From positions 186,001 through 250,000 of the forward strand of contig NZ_JABZEC010000003.1 of assembly GCF_013385145.1 (NCBI RefSeq): a DNA stretch of 64,000 nucleotides, in the 5' to 3' direction. This stretch comes from Bombilactobacillus apium. Its GTDB lineage: Bacteria; Bacillota; Bacilli; Lactobacillales; Lactobacillaceae. A program made the translations under genes and the position numbers. The notes under the pieces were generated by a model. That model searched no databases. It worked only from the letters and a program-made list of their open reading frames with translations, and was not told where the DNA came from. Positions 1-9,044 of the stretch are shown in pieces (position 1 is the first letter of the stretch; each line of letters begins with the position of its first letter).

Positions 1-173
1 TTGAACCAGCAGCGATTCGCTTGGCTCCGAGTCTCCAAGGTAAAATTGTCGGATATTACCATCCAGGGGAGCAGGTTTTTTACCAAGAACAATTACAAGC
101 TAATGGTTCCACTTGGCTCAAATATTCTACCCCTCTGGGGCAAAATTGTTATGTAGAAATTGCGTTGGAGTAA
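1..173 (+). CDS. C-terminal SH3b domain of a cell-wall-associated protein (partial)
   Basis: The window opens inside an open frame (codons in phase with position 3) ending at TAA 171-173. The last 56 residues hold the pattern of a bacterial SH3_5 repeat: GKIVGYYHPGE, then NGSTWLKY and NCYVEIALE at the end. Such domains bind peptidoglycan and usually sit at the C-terminus of secreted lysozyme-like, NlpC/P60 or amidase enzymes. The catalytic part lies outside the window, so the enzyme class cannot be given. A terminator follows at 208-244. Confidence 0.6.
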   Translation, partial: EPAAIRLAPSLQGKIVGYYHPGEQVFYQEQLQANGSTWLKYSTPLGQNCYVEIALE

Positions 174-207
174 TATTTAAAAAATCATCATAATAAGCAT
201 CGCTCAC

Positions 208-244
208 AAGTCCAAGGAAAAAGCTAATTCTCTTGGGCTTTTTA
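208..244 (+). terminator. Rho-independent terminator
   Basis: Arms AAGTCCAAG and CTTGGGCTT (208-216 and 232-240) are followed by T residues. It closes the SH3b-domain gene. The rest of the gap to aroD holds only a TATAAT box at 366-371. Confidence 0.75.
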
Positions 245-425
245 TATATTGGAAATATTCATCCACTTTAGGAAGCTTCTTTCAACCCCACTCTTTTAGT
301 GATTTGTACAATAATTCTTTTAAGAAAGCGGATTCATTTTTATTTCTCCTCGATTTTTAAAGTGCTATAATTCATAGTGAAATATTGAGCAATATTAACA
401 AATACTTTAGAAAGGTGTTTTTTCA

Positions 426-1190
426 ATGGAAAAGAAAATCGTCACCCTCCGCCGACTTCAACTTGGTTCGGGTCGACCTAAAATTGCCGTTCCTTTAACG
501 GGAGCGACTGATGATGATCTCTTAGACCAAGCCCAAGCTGCTCTAGAACAGCAACCAGATATTTTAGAATGGCGGCTTGATTTTTATTCTGCGCTCCAAA
601 AAGCTGAACAATTAGCGGCAAATGGGCACAAGTTACGCCAGTTACTGGGAGATATTCCCTTGATCGTTACCTTACGCTCCGGTCCAGAAGGAGGAAAAGT
701 TGAACTGGGCGACTTATCTTACCAGAATATCTATCATGATCTTTTAAAAAATGATTTTGCGGACGCGATTGATCTAGAACTCTTTCGAAGTCCCACGATC
801 ATTCAAGAACTGATTCAGCGCGCTCACCAACATGATTTAATTGTTATCTTGAGTAGCCACGATTTTCAGGGAACTCCTGACCAGCAACAATTAGAACAGC
901 GGATGCAAACAATGGCGCAAATGCAAGCCGATATTGTCAAAATTGCCGTTACCCCCCACAATTCAACGGAAGTCTTAACCCTCCTAAATGCAACTAACAA
1001 TATGCATCAAATTTTAAAACTTCCGTTGATCACAATGGCGATGGGCGATTTAGGTAAGGTGAGCCGTATTAGTGGTGAAGTTTTCGGTTCTTGTTTAACC
1101 TTTGCTGCCGTCCAAACCGTCTCAGCTCCCGGACAAATGAGCCTTTCTCGTTTGAAAAATGACTTAGCAGATTTAGCTTTAACTAGCTAG
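426..1190 (+). CDS. aroD: 3-dehydroquinate dehydratase, type I
   Basis: Type I dehydroquinase, interconverting 3-dehydroquinate and 3-dehydroshikimate through a Schiff base; cytoplasmic. The 254 residues match the usual length. Visible landmarks are EWRLDFY near residue 48, VTLRS near 81, the catalytic His in SSHDF near 144 and the Schiff-base Lys in VKIAV near 171. An AAAGGTG ribosome site precedes the ATG and TATAAT lies at 366-371. Two broken genes follow on the same strand, a flavoprotein reductase and aroE. That trio looks like a shikimate/quinate utilisation cluster rather than the biosynthetic aro operon. AroD itself is intact. Confidence 0.93.
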   Translation: MEKKIVTLRRLQLGSGRPKIAVPLTGATDDDLLDQAQAALEQQPDILEWRLDFYSALQKAEQLAANGHKLRQLLGDIPLIVTLRSGPEGGKVELGDLSYQNIYHDLLKNDFADAIDLELFRSPTIIQELIQRAHQHDLIVILSSHDFQGTPDQQQLEQRMQTMAQMQADIVKIAVTPHNSTEVLTLLNATNNMHQILKLPLITMAMGDLGKVSRISGEVFGSCLTFAAVQTVSAPGQMSLSRLKNDLADLALTS

Positions 1191-1205
1191 AAAAGGAGCA
1201 ATTAG

Positions 1206-2883
1206 ATGACCAAACAAAAGATCACTGGCCAGGCGCAAGCACATAACGGTGAAATCGACTATCAAATTGAAGTTCAAGATCAGAAGATTACCGACTTTAA
1301 AATTACCCACCACTCCGAAACTAAAGGGATCTTTGATCAGGTCATTGACCAAATTAAAGCCGAGGTTCTCAACCAACAAACTTTTGCCGTCGATACGATT
1401 AGCAGCGCCACCGTCATGAGCCAAACCCTCCTCGATTCGGCGCAAGAACAACTCGCCCACAATAATCTGCAAATAACTCCCCGAACCACAGCTCCGGCAG
1501 TTCCAGAAAACAAAAAGATCACCACCGAAGTTTTAATTATCGGTGGCGGAGAGGCTGGTCTGGTCGCGATTGTCAAGCTTTAGCTCAAGGACACCAAGTA
1601 ATCTTAATGGAAAAGAACAGCTACCTAGGGGGCGCGACTATTTTAAACGGCTCTGATGTAACCGCTACCAGATAACGCTTAGCCCAGCAAATTTTTGGTC
1701 AGCAAGAAGATACTCCCGAAAAGTTAGCCCAAGATGTCGCCCGAGAAAGTAAGAACACTAATCTACCGGCCTTGACCCACTTGATGGTCCAAAGTATTGG
1801 CCCAGCCATGGACTTTATTGCTGACTTTGCCCAATTGCCCTCGCAAACCCAAACGCCAGAACACTCGCTAGCCCGGCAAATTGAACTTCCAACCGCCAGC
1901 AGTTATGAATTTATTCAAAAAGTCGCGCAAGCTTTCCAAGACCACGGCGGCCAACTTATTTGCGGAGCCCGGGTTGAAAAATTATTGTTAGATGATCAAA
2001 AACAAGTCCAAGGAGTCCAAGCTCTTGGGAAAAATATTAGTTATGACTTATTTGCAACAACCGTCGTTCTAGCGGCGGGTGGGCACGGAGCCAATCAAAA
2101 AATGCGAGGACCAGAAAGTCAAGGTTTGAACTACTATGGTCCTTTAACCTCCACTAGTGACGCCTATAGTTTCAACAGGCCCCTAAACTTGGCGACGCAT
2201 AACTTAGATTGGTATAAAATTTATCCCCATGGTGTGGAAGTCGAACCCGGCGTGGCCAAATTAACCACCTATGCTTCCAAAAAAGCGACTGATTTGGGGG
2301 ACAATTTACGTCAACCAAGCGGGGCCAACGGCTCATTAACGAATCTGATGTTTATGCCCCTTTACGCGGCGCTATCTTGCAAGAGCCCAATCGGCGCGCC
2401 TATCTTTTGATGGATCAACGGACTTGGGAAGTAGTTTACCAGCTTTTAGTCTTACATGACTTTTCGGCGAGTGAAATCCAAGCTTACTTTGACCATCCTG
2501 ATCAACGACCAATCTTTGCTCGAGGTTCCTTAGCCACTGTCGCGCAGATTGCCCGGATTCCTGCTGGTCAGCTCCAAACAACTCTTACTAATTATCAAAA
2601 CTATGCGGCTCAAAAAAACGATCCTGAATTTCACCGGGACCCGCAGTATCTCCAAGCCTATCAAGGTGATACTTACTACTTGATGGAACAAGGCGATCGT
2701 TTCGCGACAACTTTAGGAGGTTATTTTATCGATCCCCAACATTTAAATCTGCAAACTAAGGATCAGACCTTGATTCCCAATTACTTCGGAGCCGGAGAAA
2801 TTATCGGGGGTGTCAACGGTAACGATTCCATGCCCAGCATGATTAATACTTGGGCAATCGCTTCTGCTTATGTTGCGGGGTAA
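1206..2883 (+). pseudogene. Fumarate/urocanate reductase-like flavoprotein (FMN-bind plus FAD_binding_2), broken
   Basis: The start carries an FMN_bind domain (SSATVMSQTLLDSA near residue 65), followed by the Rossmann motif TEVLIIGGGEAGL. After this the frame shifts at about 1570: the continuation QALAQGHQVILMEKNSYLGG is read in another frame. That frame meets a TAA at 1674, resumes to about 2335, then needs a one-base shift to reach GAILQEPNRRAYLLMD and the end GGVNGNDSMPSMINTWAIA. So there are at least three lesions. Intact homologues reduce a double bond such as fumarate, urocanate or acrylates using FMN and FAD. Placement between aroD and aroE suggests an enoate derived from shikimate/quinate as substrate, which is inference. 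Sequencing error cannot explain all lesions easily. Confidence 0.85.
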
Positions 2884-2936
2884 GCTGCTAGTAGGTATTT
2901 AGCTAGCCAAAATTAAATTCAAAAGAGACTTGACTC

Positions 2937-3814
2937 ATGTTAGAAGAACTCAACGGGTATACGATTTTAATTGGTCTCTTGGCGATCCCCATTCGCCATT
3001 CAATGTCCCCTACAATGCACAATGCTGCTTCTCATAAACTGGGACTTAATTATGCTTACTTGGCTTTTGAAGTTGGTAATAAACAACTGCCGCAAGCAGT
3101 GCAAGCCATTCGGACTCTAGAGATGCGCGGGGCCAATATCTCCATGCCCAACAAACAAGCAGTTATTCCTCTTTTAGACAGATTAAATCCGACTGCCGAA
3201 ATAATTGGGGCCGTTAACACGATTGTTAATGATCACGGGGTCTTGACCGGCTACACGACTGATGGATTGGCTTTATTCAAGCTCTGGTCGCCGAAAATAT
3301 TGATCTCCGAGGCGAAAAAATAACTCTCGCCGGAGTCGGTGGCGCCGGAACCGCGATTGCCATCCAGTCGGCCCTCGCTGGAGTTCGAGAAATTTCTGTT
3401 TTCAACTTAAAAGATCGTTTTTGGAACAATGCCGTCCGAACCGTCGATGTTATTAATAGTCAAACCCAGTGTCATGCTCAACTCTTCGATCTGCAAGATC
3501 AGACTACTTTTCACACGGAAATTCAAGCTAGCACCATCTACTGCGATGCCACGGGCGTGGAGATGAAACCTTTAGAAAACGAGACTTTGGTCAATGATCC
3601 CCAAGTCTTTCGTCCGGAAATGATTGTTTTTGATACCGTTTATGCTCCGCGGACCACGAAACTGATGCAAGTCGTCCAAGCCGCGGGCGTGCACCATATT
3701 TTCAATGGTTTGGAAATGATGCTTGAACAAGGAGCAGCTTGTTTCAAACTTTGGACCAAGCAAGAAATGCCGGTCGATTACTTGCGCCAATTGCTCTTCT
3801 CTGACAAAGATTAA
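2937..3814 (+). pseudogene. aroE: Shikimate/quinate 5-dehydrogenase, one frameshift
   Basis: The N-terminal half has the shikimate dehydrogenase substrate site: [12 protein letters not shown], the catalytic Lys in ISMPNKQAV and GAVNTIVND. At about 3266 one base seems to be missing (TTGGCTTTATT where TTG-GGC-TTT-ATT is expected). The frame then stops at 3322, while the other frame continues as [19 protein letters not shown] and the NADP-binding GVGGAGTA, ending at 3814. The full length would be about 290 residues, normal for the quinate/shikimate dehydrogenase group. The damage parallels that in the preceding flavoprotein gene, so the module has probably lost function; a single-base assembly error here would be the alternative. 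Confidence 0.88.
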
Positions 3815-3929
3815 CTGGGTCATTTCTTTAATCCCGCAGGAAGTTTGGCGTAATTTTACGATTTATTTTACAATATTTCTAAGTCGTGAGATGATTAAAG
3901 GCAGTACGCAAGGAATAGAGGTTAAAATA

Positions 3930-4259
3930 ATGGCGACAGCGAAATACAGCGAAACAGAAATGGCCGCTTTTCTGAAATTTTATGTGCATCATTTTCAGGA
4001 TAACGATTTAGAGGTGGTTTCCCAATACGATACCGATAATCACGATACCGAATTGAATTTCTTTATCAATCAGGATCGAAATTTTCGGATGAAAGATATC
4101 GTTCCCGTATTAGTCAAGAAGCATCCGCAAATTATTACCGCTTTGTTAGATGACGTGATTACTAATGCCCAAATCGACTTGGAACAATTCCCAGACGACA
4201 CTGCTTGGGAACAGTGGTACCGCGATCAAAAACAAGCGCTCACCGATCCCGATCGTTAA
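3930..4259 (+). CDS. Uncharacterised small protein, 109 aa
   Basis: I do not recognise this protein. The ATG at 3930 is chosen over the longer upstream frame because AGAGG lies just ahead of it and the upstream part overlaps the end of aroE. The product is acidic and soluble, without signal peptide or membrane segment, with charged helical stretches (ETEMAAFLKFYVHHFQDND, DDVITNAQIDLEQFPDDT). It stands alone and is followed by a clear terminator. Confidence 0.65.
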   Translation: MATAKYSETEMAAFLKFYVHHFQDNDLEVVSQYDTDNHDTELNFFINQDRNFRMKDIVPVLVKKHPQIITALLDDVITNAQIDLEQFPDDTAWEQWYRDQKQALTDPDR

Positions 4260-4262
4260 TTA

Positions 4263-4308
4263 AAAAAAGCAGATTATGCCGCAATTACGTCGCGTGATCT
4301 GCTTTTTT
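4263..4308. terminator. Bidirectional-looking terminator
   Basis: The arms AAAAAAGCAGAT and ATCTGCTTTTTT flank a 22-nt loop. It closes the 109-aa gene and can also stop transcription of the thioesterase gene from the other side. Confidence 0.8.
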
Positions 4309-4367
4309 GGTAGAGAAAATCAGCTTAAAAAGCAACCCTAAATTAAACTTTTTGAGTATAATAATAA

Positions 4368-4739
4368 TTAAGTTGAGTTGATAATGCTCAAAGTGACGGT
4401 ACTCAAGCTAGTCGTTTCTGCTGGACTTTTTTGGTAGGTTCGAGCTATCCAGACTTCTTGGCGGCGACCTTGCCGAACGGGAGTAGCTTGCACCCACAAC
4501 CAACCTTGGCGAACGGCGCACAAGTGGGATGTATTAATTTGACTACCCACAGCTTGTTGATTTTTGTCTAGCTGGTAACTGGCGCCCAAACTAGCAGCCG
4601 TTTCGGCAAGCACACAGTTGATTCCGCCATGAACTAGCCCCGCTGGTTGGCTAACTTGGGGAGTAACTGCCAAACGTAAACGGACCTTTTGGGCAGTTAG
4701 TTCGATTGTTTCAATTCCGAGATATTTAATTAAATCCAT
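4368..4739 (-). CDS. menI: Hotdog-fold acyl-CoA thioesterase (PaaI/MenI-like)
   Basis: The 123-residue protein carries the hotdog thioesterase signature [20 protein letters not shown] near residues 33-52, with the HGG turn and the Glu of the LAE motif. The start is ATG at 4739, because GAGGTG sits 4-8 nt ahead of it; the longer frame would put the ribosome site inside the gene. It is divergent from menB and menE with only 32 bp between starts, which suggests the DHNA-CoA hydrolase role (MenI). PaaI-type enzymes vary in substrate, so the symbol rests on context. Confidence 0.7.
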   Translation of the reverse strand: MDLIKYLGIETIELTAQKVRLRLAVTPQVSQPAGLVHGGINCVLAETAASLGASYQLDKNQQAVGSQINTSHLCAVRQGWLWVQATPVRQGRRQEVWIARTYQKSPAETTSLSTVTLSIINST

Positions 4740-4771
4740 TTTGCACCTCATTTGAGAAAGGAAGTTTTTTT

Positions 4772-5590
4772 ATGTCCACTTACTGGCAAACAATTACTAC
4801 TTATTCAGAAATCCTCTTTGAACGGCACGAAAAGATCGCGAAAATCACGATTAATCGACCACAAGTCCGCAACGCCTTCACTCCCGACACAATTCAAGAA
4901 TTGATTGCCGCTTTTAACTATTGTCGCGATGATGCGACGATTGGCGTCATTATTTTAACTGGACAAGGTGATGAAGCTTTTTGTTCGGGAGGCGATCAAA
5001 AGGTGCGCGGAAACGGGGGTTACGTCGGCAAAGATCATATTGCCCGCCTCAATGTCTTAGACTTGCAACACTTAATTCGAATTATCCCCAAGCCGGTAAT
5101 CGCCATGGTGCGCGGCTGGTCCGTTGGCGGAGGGAATATTCTCCAGTTAGTCTGTGACCTGACAATTGCTGCCGACAATGCCAAATTCATGCAAACTGGC
5201 CCGAAGGTAGGTAGTTTTGACGCCGGCTATGGTTCTGCGTATCTAGCCCGGGTCATTGGTCACAAACGGGCCAAAGAAGTTTGGTTCCTCTGCCATCCTT
5301 ATACCGCTCAAGAAGCTTTCCAAATGGGTTGGGTCAATAAAGTCGTTCCGCTTGACCAAGTCGAAACCGAAACTATTTCTTGGTGTCAAGAAATCCTCCA
5401 GAAATCCCCGACGGCTCTGCGGTTCATTAAAGCCGCCATGAATGCTGATACTGATGGCTTGGCCGGACTGCAACAAATGGCGGGCGACTCGACGATGTTA
5501 TTTTATGAATCTGATGAAGCCAAAGAAGGTCGTGATGCTTTTCTAGAAAAAAGACATCCCGATTTTGATCAATTTCCTAAGTTTCCTTAA
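4772..5590 (+). CDS. menB: 1,4-dihydroxy-2-naphthoyl-CoA synthase
   Basis: Crotonase-fold enzyme that cyclises o-succinylbenzoyl-CoA to DHNA-CoA. The 272 residues match MenB length. Diagnostic pieces are [11 protein letters not shown] near residue 71 (oxyanion hole and DHNA-CoA synthase loop), GWSVGGGN near 115, the active-site stretch [10 protein letters not shown] near 150 and the C-terminal [22 protein letters not shown] precedes the ATG. menE follows after 20 bp. No menF, menD, menH, menC or menA is present here, so the pathway must be completed elsewhere, or be partial. Confidence 0.95.
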   Translation: MSTYWQTITTYSEILFERHEKIAKITINRPQVRNAFTPDTIQELIAAFNYCRDDATIGVIILTGQGDEAFCSGGDQKVRGNGGYVGKDHIARLNVLDLQHLIRIIPKPVIAMVRGWSVGGGNILQLVCDLTIAADNAKFMQTGPKVGSFDAGYGSAYLARVIGHKRAKEVWFLCHPYTAQEAFQMGWVNKVVPLDQVETETISWCQEILQKSPTALRFIKAAMNADTDGLAGLQQMAGDSTMLFYESDEAKEGRDAFLEKRHPDFDQFPKFP

Positions 5591-5610
5591 AAAAGGAGTG
5601 TGAATCAGCT

Positions 5611-7065
5611 GTGGAAAATTGGCTCACCAAACGAGCCCGTCTGTCACCTAAGCAGACTGCTCTCGTCTATCAAGGGCAAAAATATACTTTTCAAGAAGTC
5701 GCTCAAAAGGCGCGGCAGTTAGCCAAGCGCTTAGTTTCCTTGGGCATTACTCAGGATTCTCCCGTGGCTATTTTGGGTTTTAATAGTCGGACTACTTATT
5801 TTAACCTCTTAGCTCTGCAACAGCTGGGGGCCCGCCTTATTTTTCTCAACCCGCGCCTTGATCAAACCACTTTACAAACTCAAGTTCAACAGTCCCAAGC
5901 TAAGTGGTGTTTAGTTGACCGCCCAGAATTGGCCAGCTTAGTGTCGACTAGTTCGCAACTAACCTTGGTTACCTCGGCGATGCTTGCACAATTACCGGTT
6001 CAAGCCTACACTCCGGCCGACGTCCAACTCGAAGCTGTCGCTAGCCTGATGTATACTTCTGGCAGTACCGGCAAGCCCAAAGGGGTGCTCCAAACTTACG
6101 GAAATCACTGGGCTTCAGCCATGAATACTTTATTGAACTTTCAAGTCACGCAAGCCGATGCCTGGCTTTGCGTCGTCCCTTTATTTCATATTTCTGGTTT
6201 TTCCATTCTGCTGCGGTCGTTGATCTACGGGATTCCCATCTATCTAGAAAAACAATTTGATCCCCAACGCTGCCACAAGCTCTTAGTTCAAGAAGCAATT
6301 ACGATTATGTCGGTCGTTCCGACCATGCTCAAGGAACTTTTGCGAGTTAATCCCCAAAAACAAACTTACAATTCACAATTTCGGCTGATGTTTTTGGGTG
6401 GCGGACCTTTAGATGCCGGAACCCTAAAACAGTGCCAACAACAAGGAATTCCCACTATCCAATCCTATGGAATGACGGAAACTTGCTCTAATGTGGTTGC
6501 CCTTAAGCCCCAAGACGCCGCGCGGAAATTGGGTTCCAGTGGGCAGGCTCTTTTCAGCAACCAAATCCGTATTGCTCAAGCCAACGTCCAGGGACAAGGA
6601 GAAATTCAAGTTCAATCGCCGGCCCTCACTCCCGGTTACTGGCAACAGCCCGAGCTTTTTGTCCGGCAGCTGACTGCCGATGGTTGGTTCAAAACGGGGG
6701 ACGTGGGTTATCTTGACCCAGAAGGATTTTTGTATGTTCAAGGACGTTTAGATGAAATGTTTATTTCCGGCGGAGAAAATATTTTTCCTAATCAAATTGA
6801 AAATGTCTATCAAACTTATCCCGGAATCCAAGAAATTGCCGTTACTGACCAAACAGATTCCAAATGGGGAGCTGTTCCAATTGCCTATTATGTCGGAGAA
6901 GCTACTTTAACTGACATTCAGTTGCGTGAATTTGGTCGCCAACACTTGGCCCATTACCAAGTTCCAGTTGAATTTCGTCATGTGCAGCATTTACCGCACA
7001 CTGCCAGTGGTAAGTTACAAAAATCGCACTTAAAAGAACTTGCTTTTCAGGTTCTTTCTCATTAA
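5611..7065 (+). CDS. menE: o-succinylbenzoate-CoA ligase
   Basis: ANL-superfamily adenylate-forming enzyme that activates o-succinylbenzoate to its CoA ester, substrate of the upstream MenB. Seen: P-loop YTSGSTGKPKG near residues 147-157, the A5 motif SYGMTET near 285, GWFKTGDVGYLD near 353 and the catalytic Lys region ASGKLQKSHLK at the C-terminus. Start GTG 5611 is preceded by AAAGGAG. Length 484 is typical of MenE. The pairing with MenB makes the substrate assignment strong. Confidence 0.92.
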   Translation: MENWLTKRARLSPKQTALVYQGQKYTFQEVAQKARQLAKRLVSLGITQDSPVAILGFNSRTTYFNLLALQQLGARLIFLNPRLDQTTLQTQVQQSQAKWCLVDRPELASLVSTSSQLTLVTSAMLAQLPVQAYTPADVQLEAVASLMYTSGSTGKPKGVLQTYGNHWASAMNTLLNFQVTQADAWLCVVPLFHISGFSILLRSLIYGIPIYLEKQFDPQRCHKLLVQEAITIMSVVPTMLKELLRVNPQKQTYNSQFRLMFLGGGPLDAGTLKQCQQQGIPTIQSYGMTETCSNVVALKPQDAARKLGSSGQALFSNQIRIAQANVQGQGEIQVQSPALTPGYWQQPELFVRQLTADGWFKTGDVGYLDPEGFLYVQGRLDEMFISGGENIFPNQIENVYQTYPGIQEIAVTDQTDSKWGAVPIAYYVGEATLTDIQLREFGRQHLAHYQVPVEFRHVQHLPHTASGKLQKSHLKELAFQVLSH

Positions 7066-7106
7066 AATAGTTGCGTTATCAAATTAATTTAAAGACAGGT
7101 GAATCC

Positions 7107-7634
7107 ATGAAACGTTATACCCGCCAATTCCATTGGTATCGTTGGTTGCGGATCTTATTTTTATTCTTGGCCGGTACAATTATTGTTATTAATCCTGATC
7201 GAAGTTTAAATCTAATTTTATATTTAATTTCTTTTTATTTAACGGGCTTAGCCTTAATCGCCCTGCACGACGGCTGGCTTCTAACCCGCAGTCACAGTAA
7301 TAATACAACTCCTTACGCAACCGCGGTAATTTCTCTAATTTTGGCCTTCCTGATCTTTCCCGTGGCTCACCTGCTCTTGCCTCTTTTACCTTTAATTTTA
7401 GGAGTGCTTCTCCTAATCAACGGGGTTAACCAATTCTTCAATGCTTGGAGCGACCGGAAGTTTATTAACATCAATCCTTGGCTCGATTATCTGTATTCTT
7501 TTCTCTTGATTTTCGTCGGTTTCACTCTAATCTTTAATCCTTTTGATATGTTGCGCTTCTTCTTCCGAATTTTGGGTTGCGGTTTAATTACTTTAGCCGT
7601 TCTGGAATTTATCAATACCAAAATTTATAAATAA
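7107..7634 (+). CDS. DUF308/HdeD-like membrane protein
   Basis: A 175-residue integral membrane protein with about six hydrophobic segments arranged as pairs (RILFLFLAGTIIVI, LILYLISFYLTGLALIAL, AVISLILAFLIFPVAHLLL, LYSFLLIFVGFTLIF). Paired short helices with NP turns are typical of the DUF308 (HdeD-like) family. ATG 7107 is chosen because AGGTG lies ahead of it; the longer frame starts upstream without a site. It could be read through from menE, 41 bp upstream. Its function is unknown. Confidence 0.65.
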   Translation: MKRYTRQFHWYRWLRILFLFLAGTIIVINPDRSLNLILYLISFYLTGLALIALHDGWLLTRSHSNNTTPYATAVISLILAFLIFPVAHLLLPLLPLILGVLLLINGVNQFFNAWSDRKFININPWLDYLYSFLLIFVGFTLIFNPFDMLRFFFRILGCGLITLAVLEFINTKIYK

Positions 7635-7652
7635 CTTTAAATTATTTCTTCT

Positions 7653-7687
7653 AAAAAAGACGCTGGTGCAGTTGACCGGCGTCTTTT
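7653..7687. terminator. Shared terminator of convergent genes
   Basis: Arms AAAAGACGCTGGT and ACCGGCGTCTTTT around a 7-nt loop, with T or A runs on both sides. It serves the DUF308 gene and the PTS gene on the other strand. Confidence 0.88.
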
Positions 7688-7694
7688 CTCTTGC

Positions 7695-9044
7695 TTATGC
7701 GGCTGTTTCTGCCTGTTCTTGTTGAACTAACTTGCGATCATATAATTTAAAGAAAGGATAGTAAATCACAACGGAAAGAGCTAAGTTGACAAAGGCCACG
7801 ACTGCGGCCATTAAATTGCCGCTAGTTCCTAAGAAGGCTCCCATCCCGACGGGTAAAATCCAAGCAATCGAACTATTGACCACGCCGACTAAATGAAATT
7901 TAACGGCAGCATAGGCCACCGAGGCCAAAACTAGCGGATTGATAATAAAAGGTACCATCAAATAAGGGTTATAAACAATCGGCGCCCCAAAGATAACGGG
8001 TTCATTAATATTAAAAATAGCCGGGAGTAAGGCCGTTTTGCCGAGAGTCTTTAATTGCTGGGATTGCGCGAACCAAGTCATTAAAATTACTAGCCCTAAG
8101 GTCCCGCCGGCACCCCCAATAAAGACCCATATATTGATAAAATCACCGGCAAAAACATTATGGTGACCGTTAATATTTTCAGTCAAAGCAACTAACAAAA
8201 TTGGATTAATAAAACTGTTTTTGATAATTGCGGTCCCGTGGACTCCAACAACCCACAAGAGATGGATCAATAATAAGATCAACAACATCCCCAGCCAAGA
8301 ACCAGTCAGGTTTTTGACGAAGCCAAAGGGTGCTGCCAGCAACTGATGGAGGTCGGTGTGACACCAACTTAAAATAATATTTAAGCTAATCATTACAAAA
8401 GCAACAACCATTGCTGGCACTAAGGAAGCAAAGGAACGGCTGACCCCTTCTGGCACTCCAGCAGGCATCTTAATTGTCCAATGACGATTGATACAGACGC
8501 GGTACAATTGCACCACCAAAATTCCGGTGACAATCGCAATAAAGATTCCGACACCACCAAAACGTGTCAACCAGCCATTGGCAAAATTAATTCCGGCAAT
8601 TAATTGATTTTGCGGACCTAATTGCTTGGTTAATCCTTGGCCCCCCTGATTAGTCCAAGTAATAGCGGGAATCGTCAAGAGAAAGCCAAATAAGGCTAAT
8701 AAGGCACCGGTGAATGAATTTAACTCTTCTTCGCCGGCACGCCGATATTCTTCAACATAGTAGTAGCCTAAAGCTAGAGCATAGTAGATGGCAATCGAGC
8801 CTAAAGCCATCGTATTTCCTAACATATAAAAGCTACTAAAACGATTCAAAAACGGTTGGATACTGGCCGCCCAAAAAGGCAAAATCTGGGGAAGATTATT
8901 CAAGATCAAGAAAATCGAGGCCACAATCGTAAAGGGCACCGCCGCTAAGCTGGCGTTCATAATTCCCCGGATCGCTTTGGTATTAGCGAGTTTATTTAAC
9001 GGGGGAAATAAATATTGGTTTAAAAACTTAAAAAGTAGTTGCAT
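7695..9044 (-). CDS. PTS EIIC, lactose/cellobiose family
   Basis: Membrane permease subunit of a sugar phosphotransferase system, 449 residues with about ten hydrophobic segments. Family landmarks are the LLWVVGVHGTAII stretch near residue 262, FNINEPVIFGAPIVYNP near 340 (NEP.IFG is the hallmark of Lac-family EIIC) and a C-terminal loop lacking any EIIB domain. It is co-transcribed with the upstream 6-phospho-beta-glucosidase: the ATG at 9044 overlaps that gene's end by 17 bp. EIIA and EIIB are not in the window and must be shared from elsewhere. Confidence 0.92.
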   Translation of the reverse strand: MQLLFKFLNQYLFPPLNKLANTKAIRGIMNASLAAVPFTIVASIFLILNNLPQILPFWAASIQPFLNRFSSFYMLGNTMALGSIAIYYALALGYYYVEEYRRAGEEELNSFTGALLALFGFLLTIPAITWTNQGGQGLTKQLGPQNQLIAGINFANGWLTRFGGVGIFIAIVTGILVVQLYRVCINRHWTIKMPAGVPEGVSRSFASLVPAMVVAFVMISLNIILSWCHTDLHQLLAAPFGFVKNLTGSWLGMLLILLLIHLLWVVGVHGTAIIKNSFINPILLVALTENINGHHNVFAGDFINIWVFIGGAGGTLGLVILMTWFAQSQQLKTLGKTALLPAIFNINEPVIFGAPIVYNPYLMVPFIINPLVLASVAYAAVKFHLVGVVNSSIAWILPVGMGAFLGTSGNLMAAVVAFVNLALSVVIYYPFFKLYDRKLVQQEQAETAA

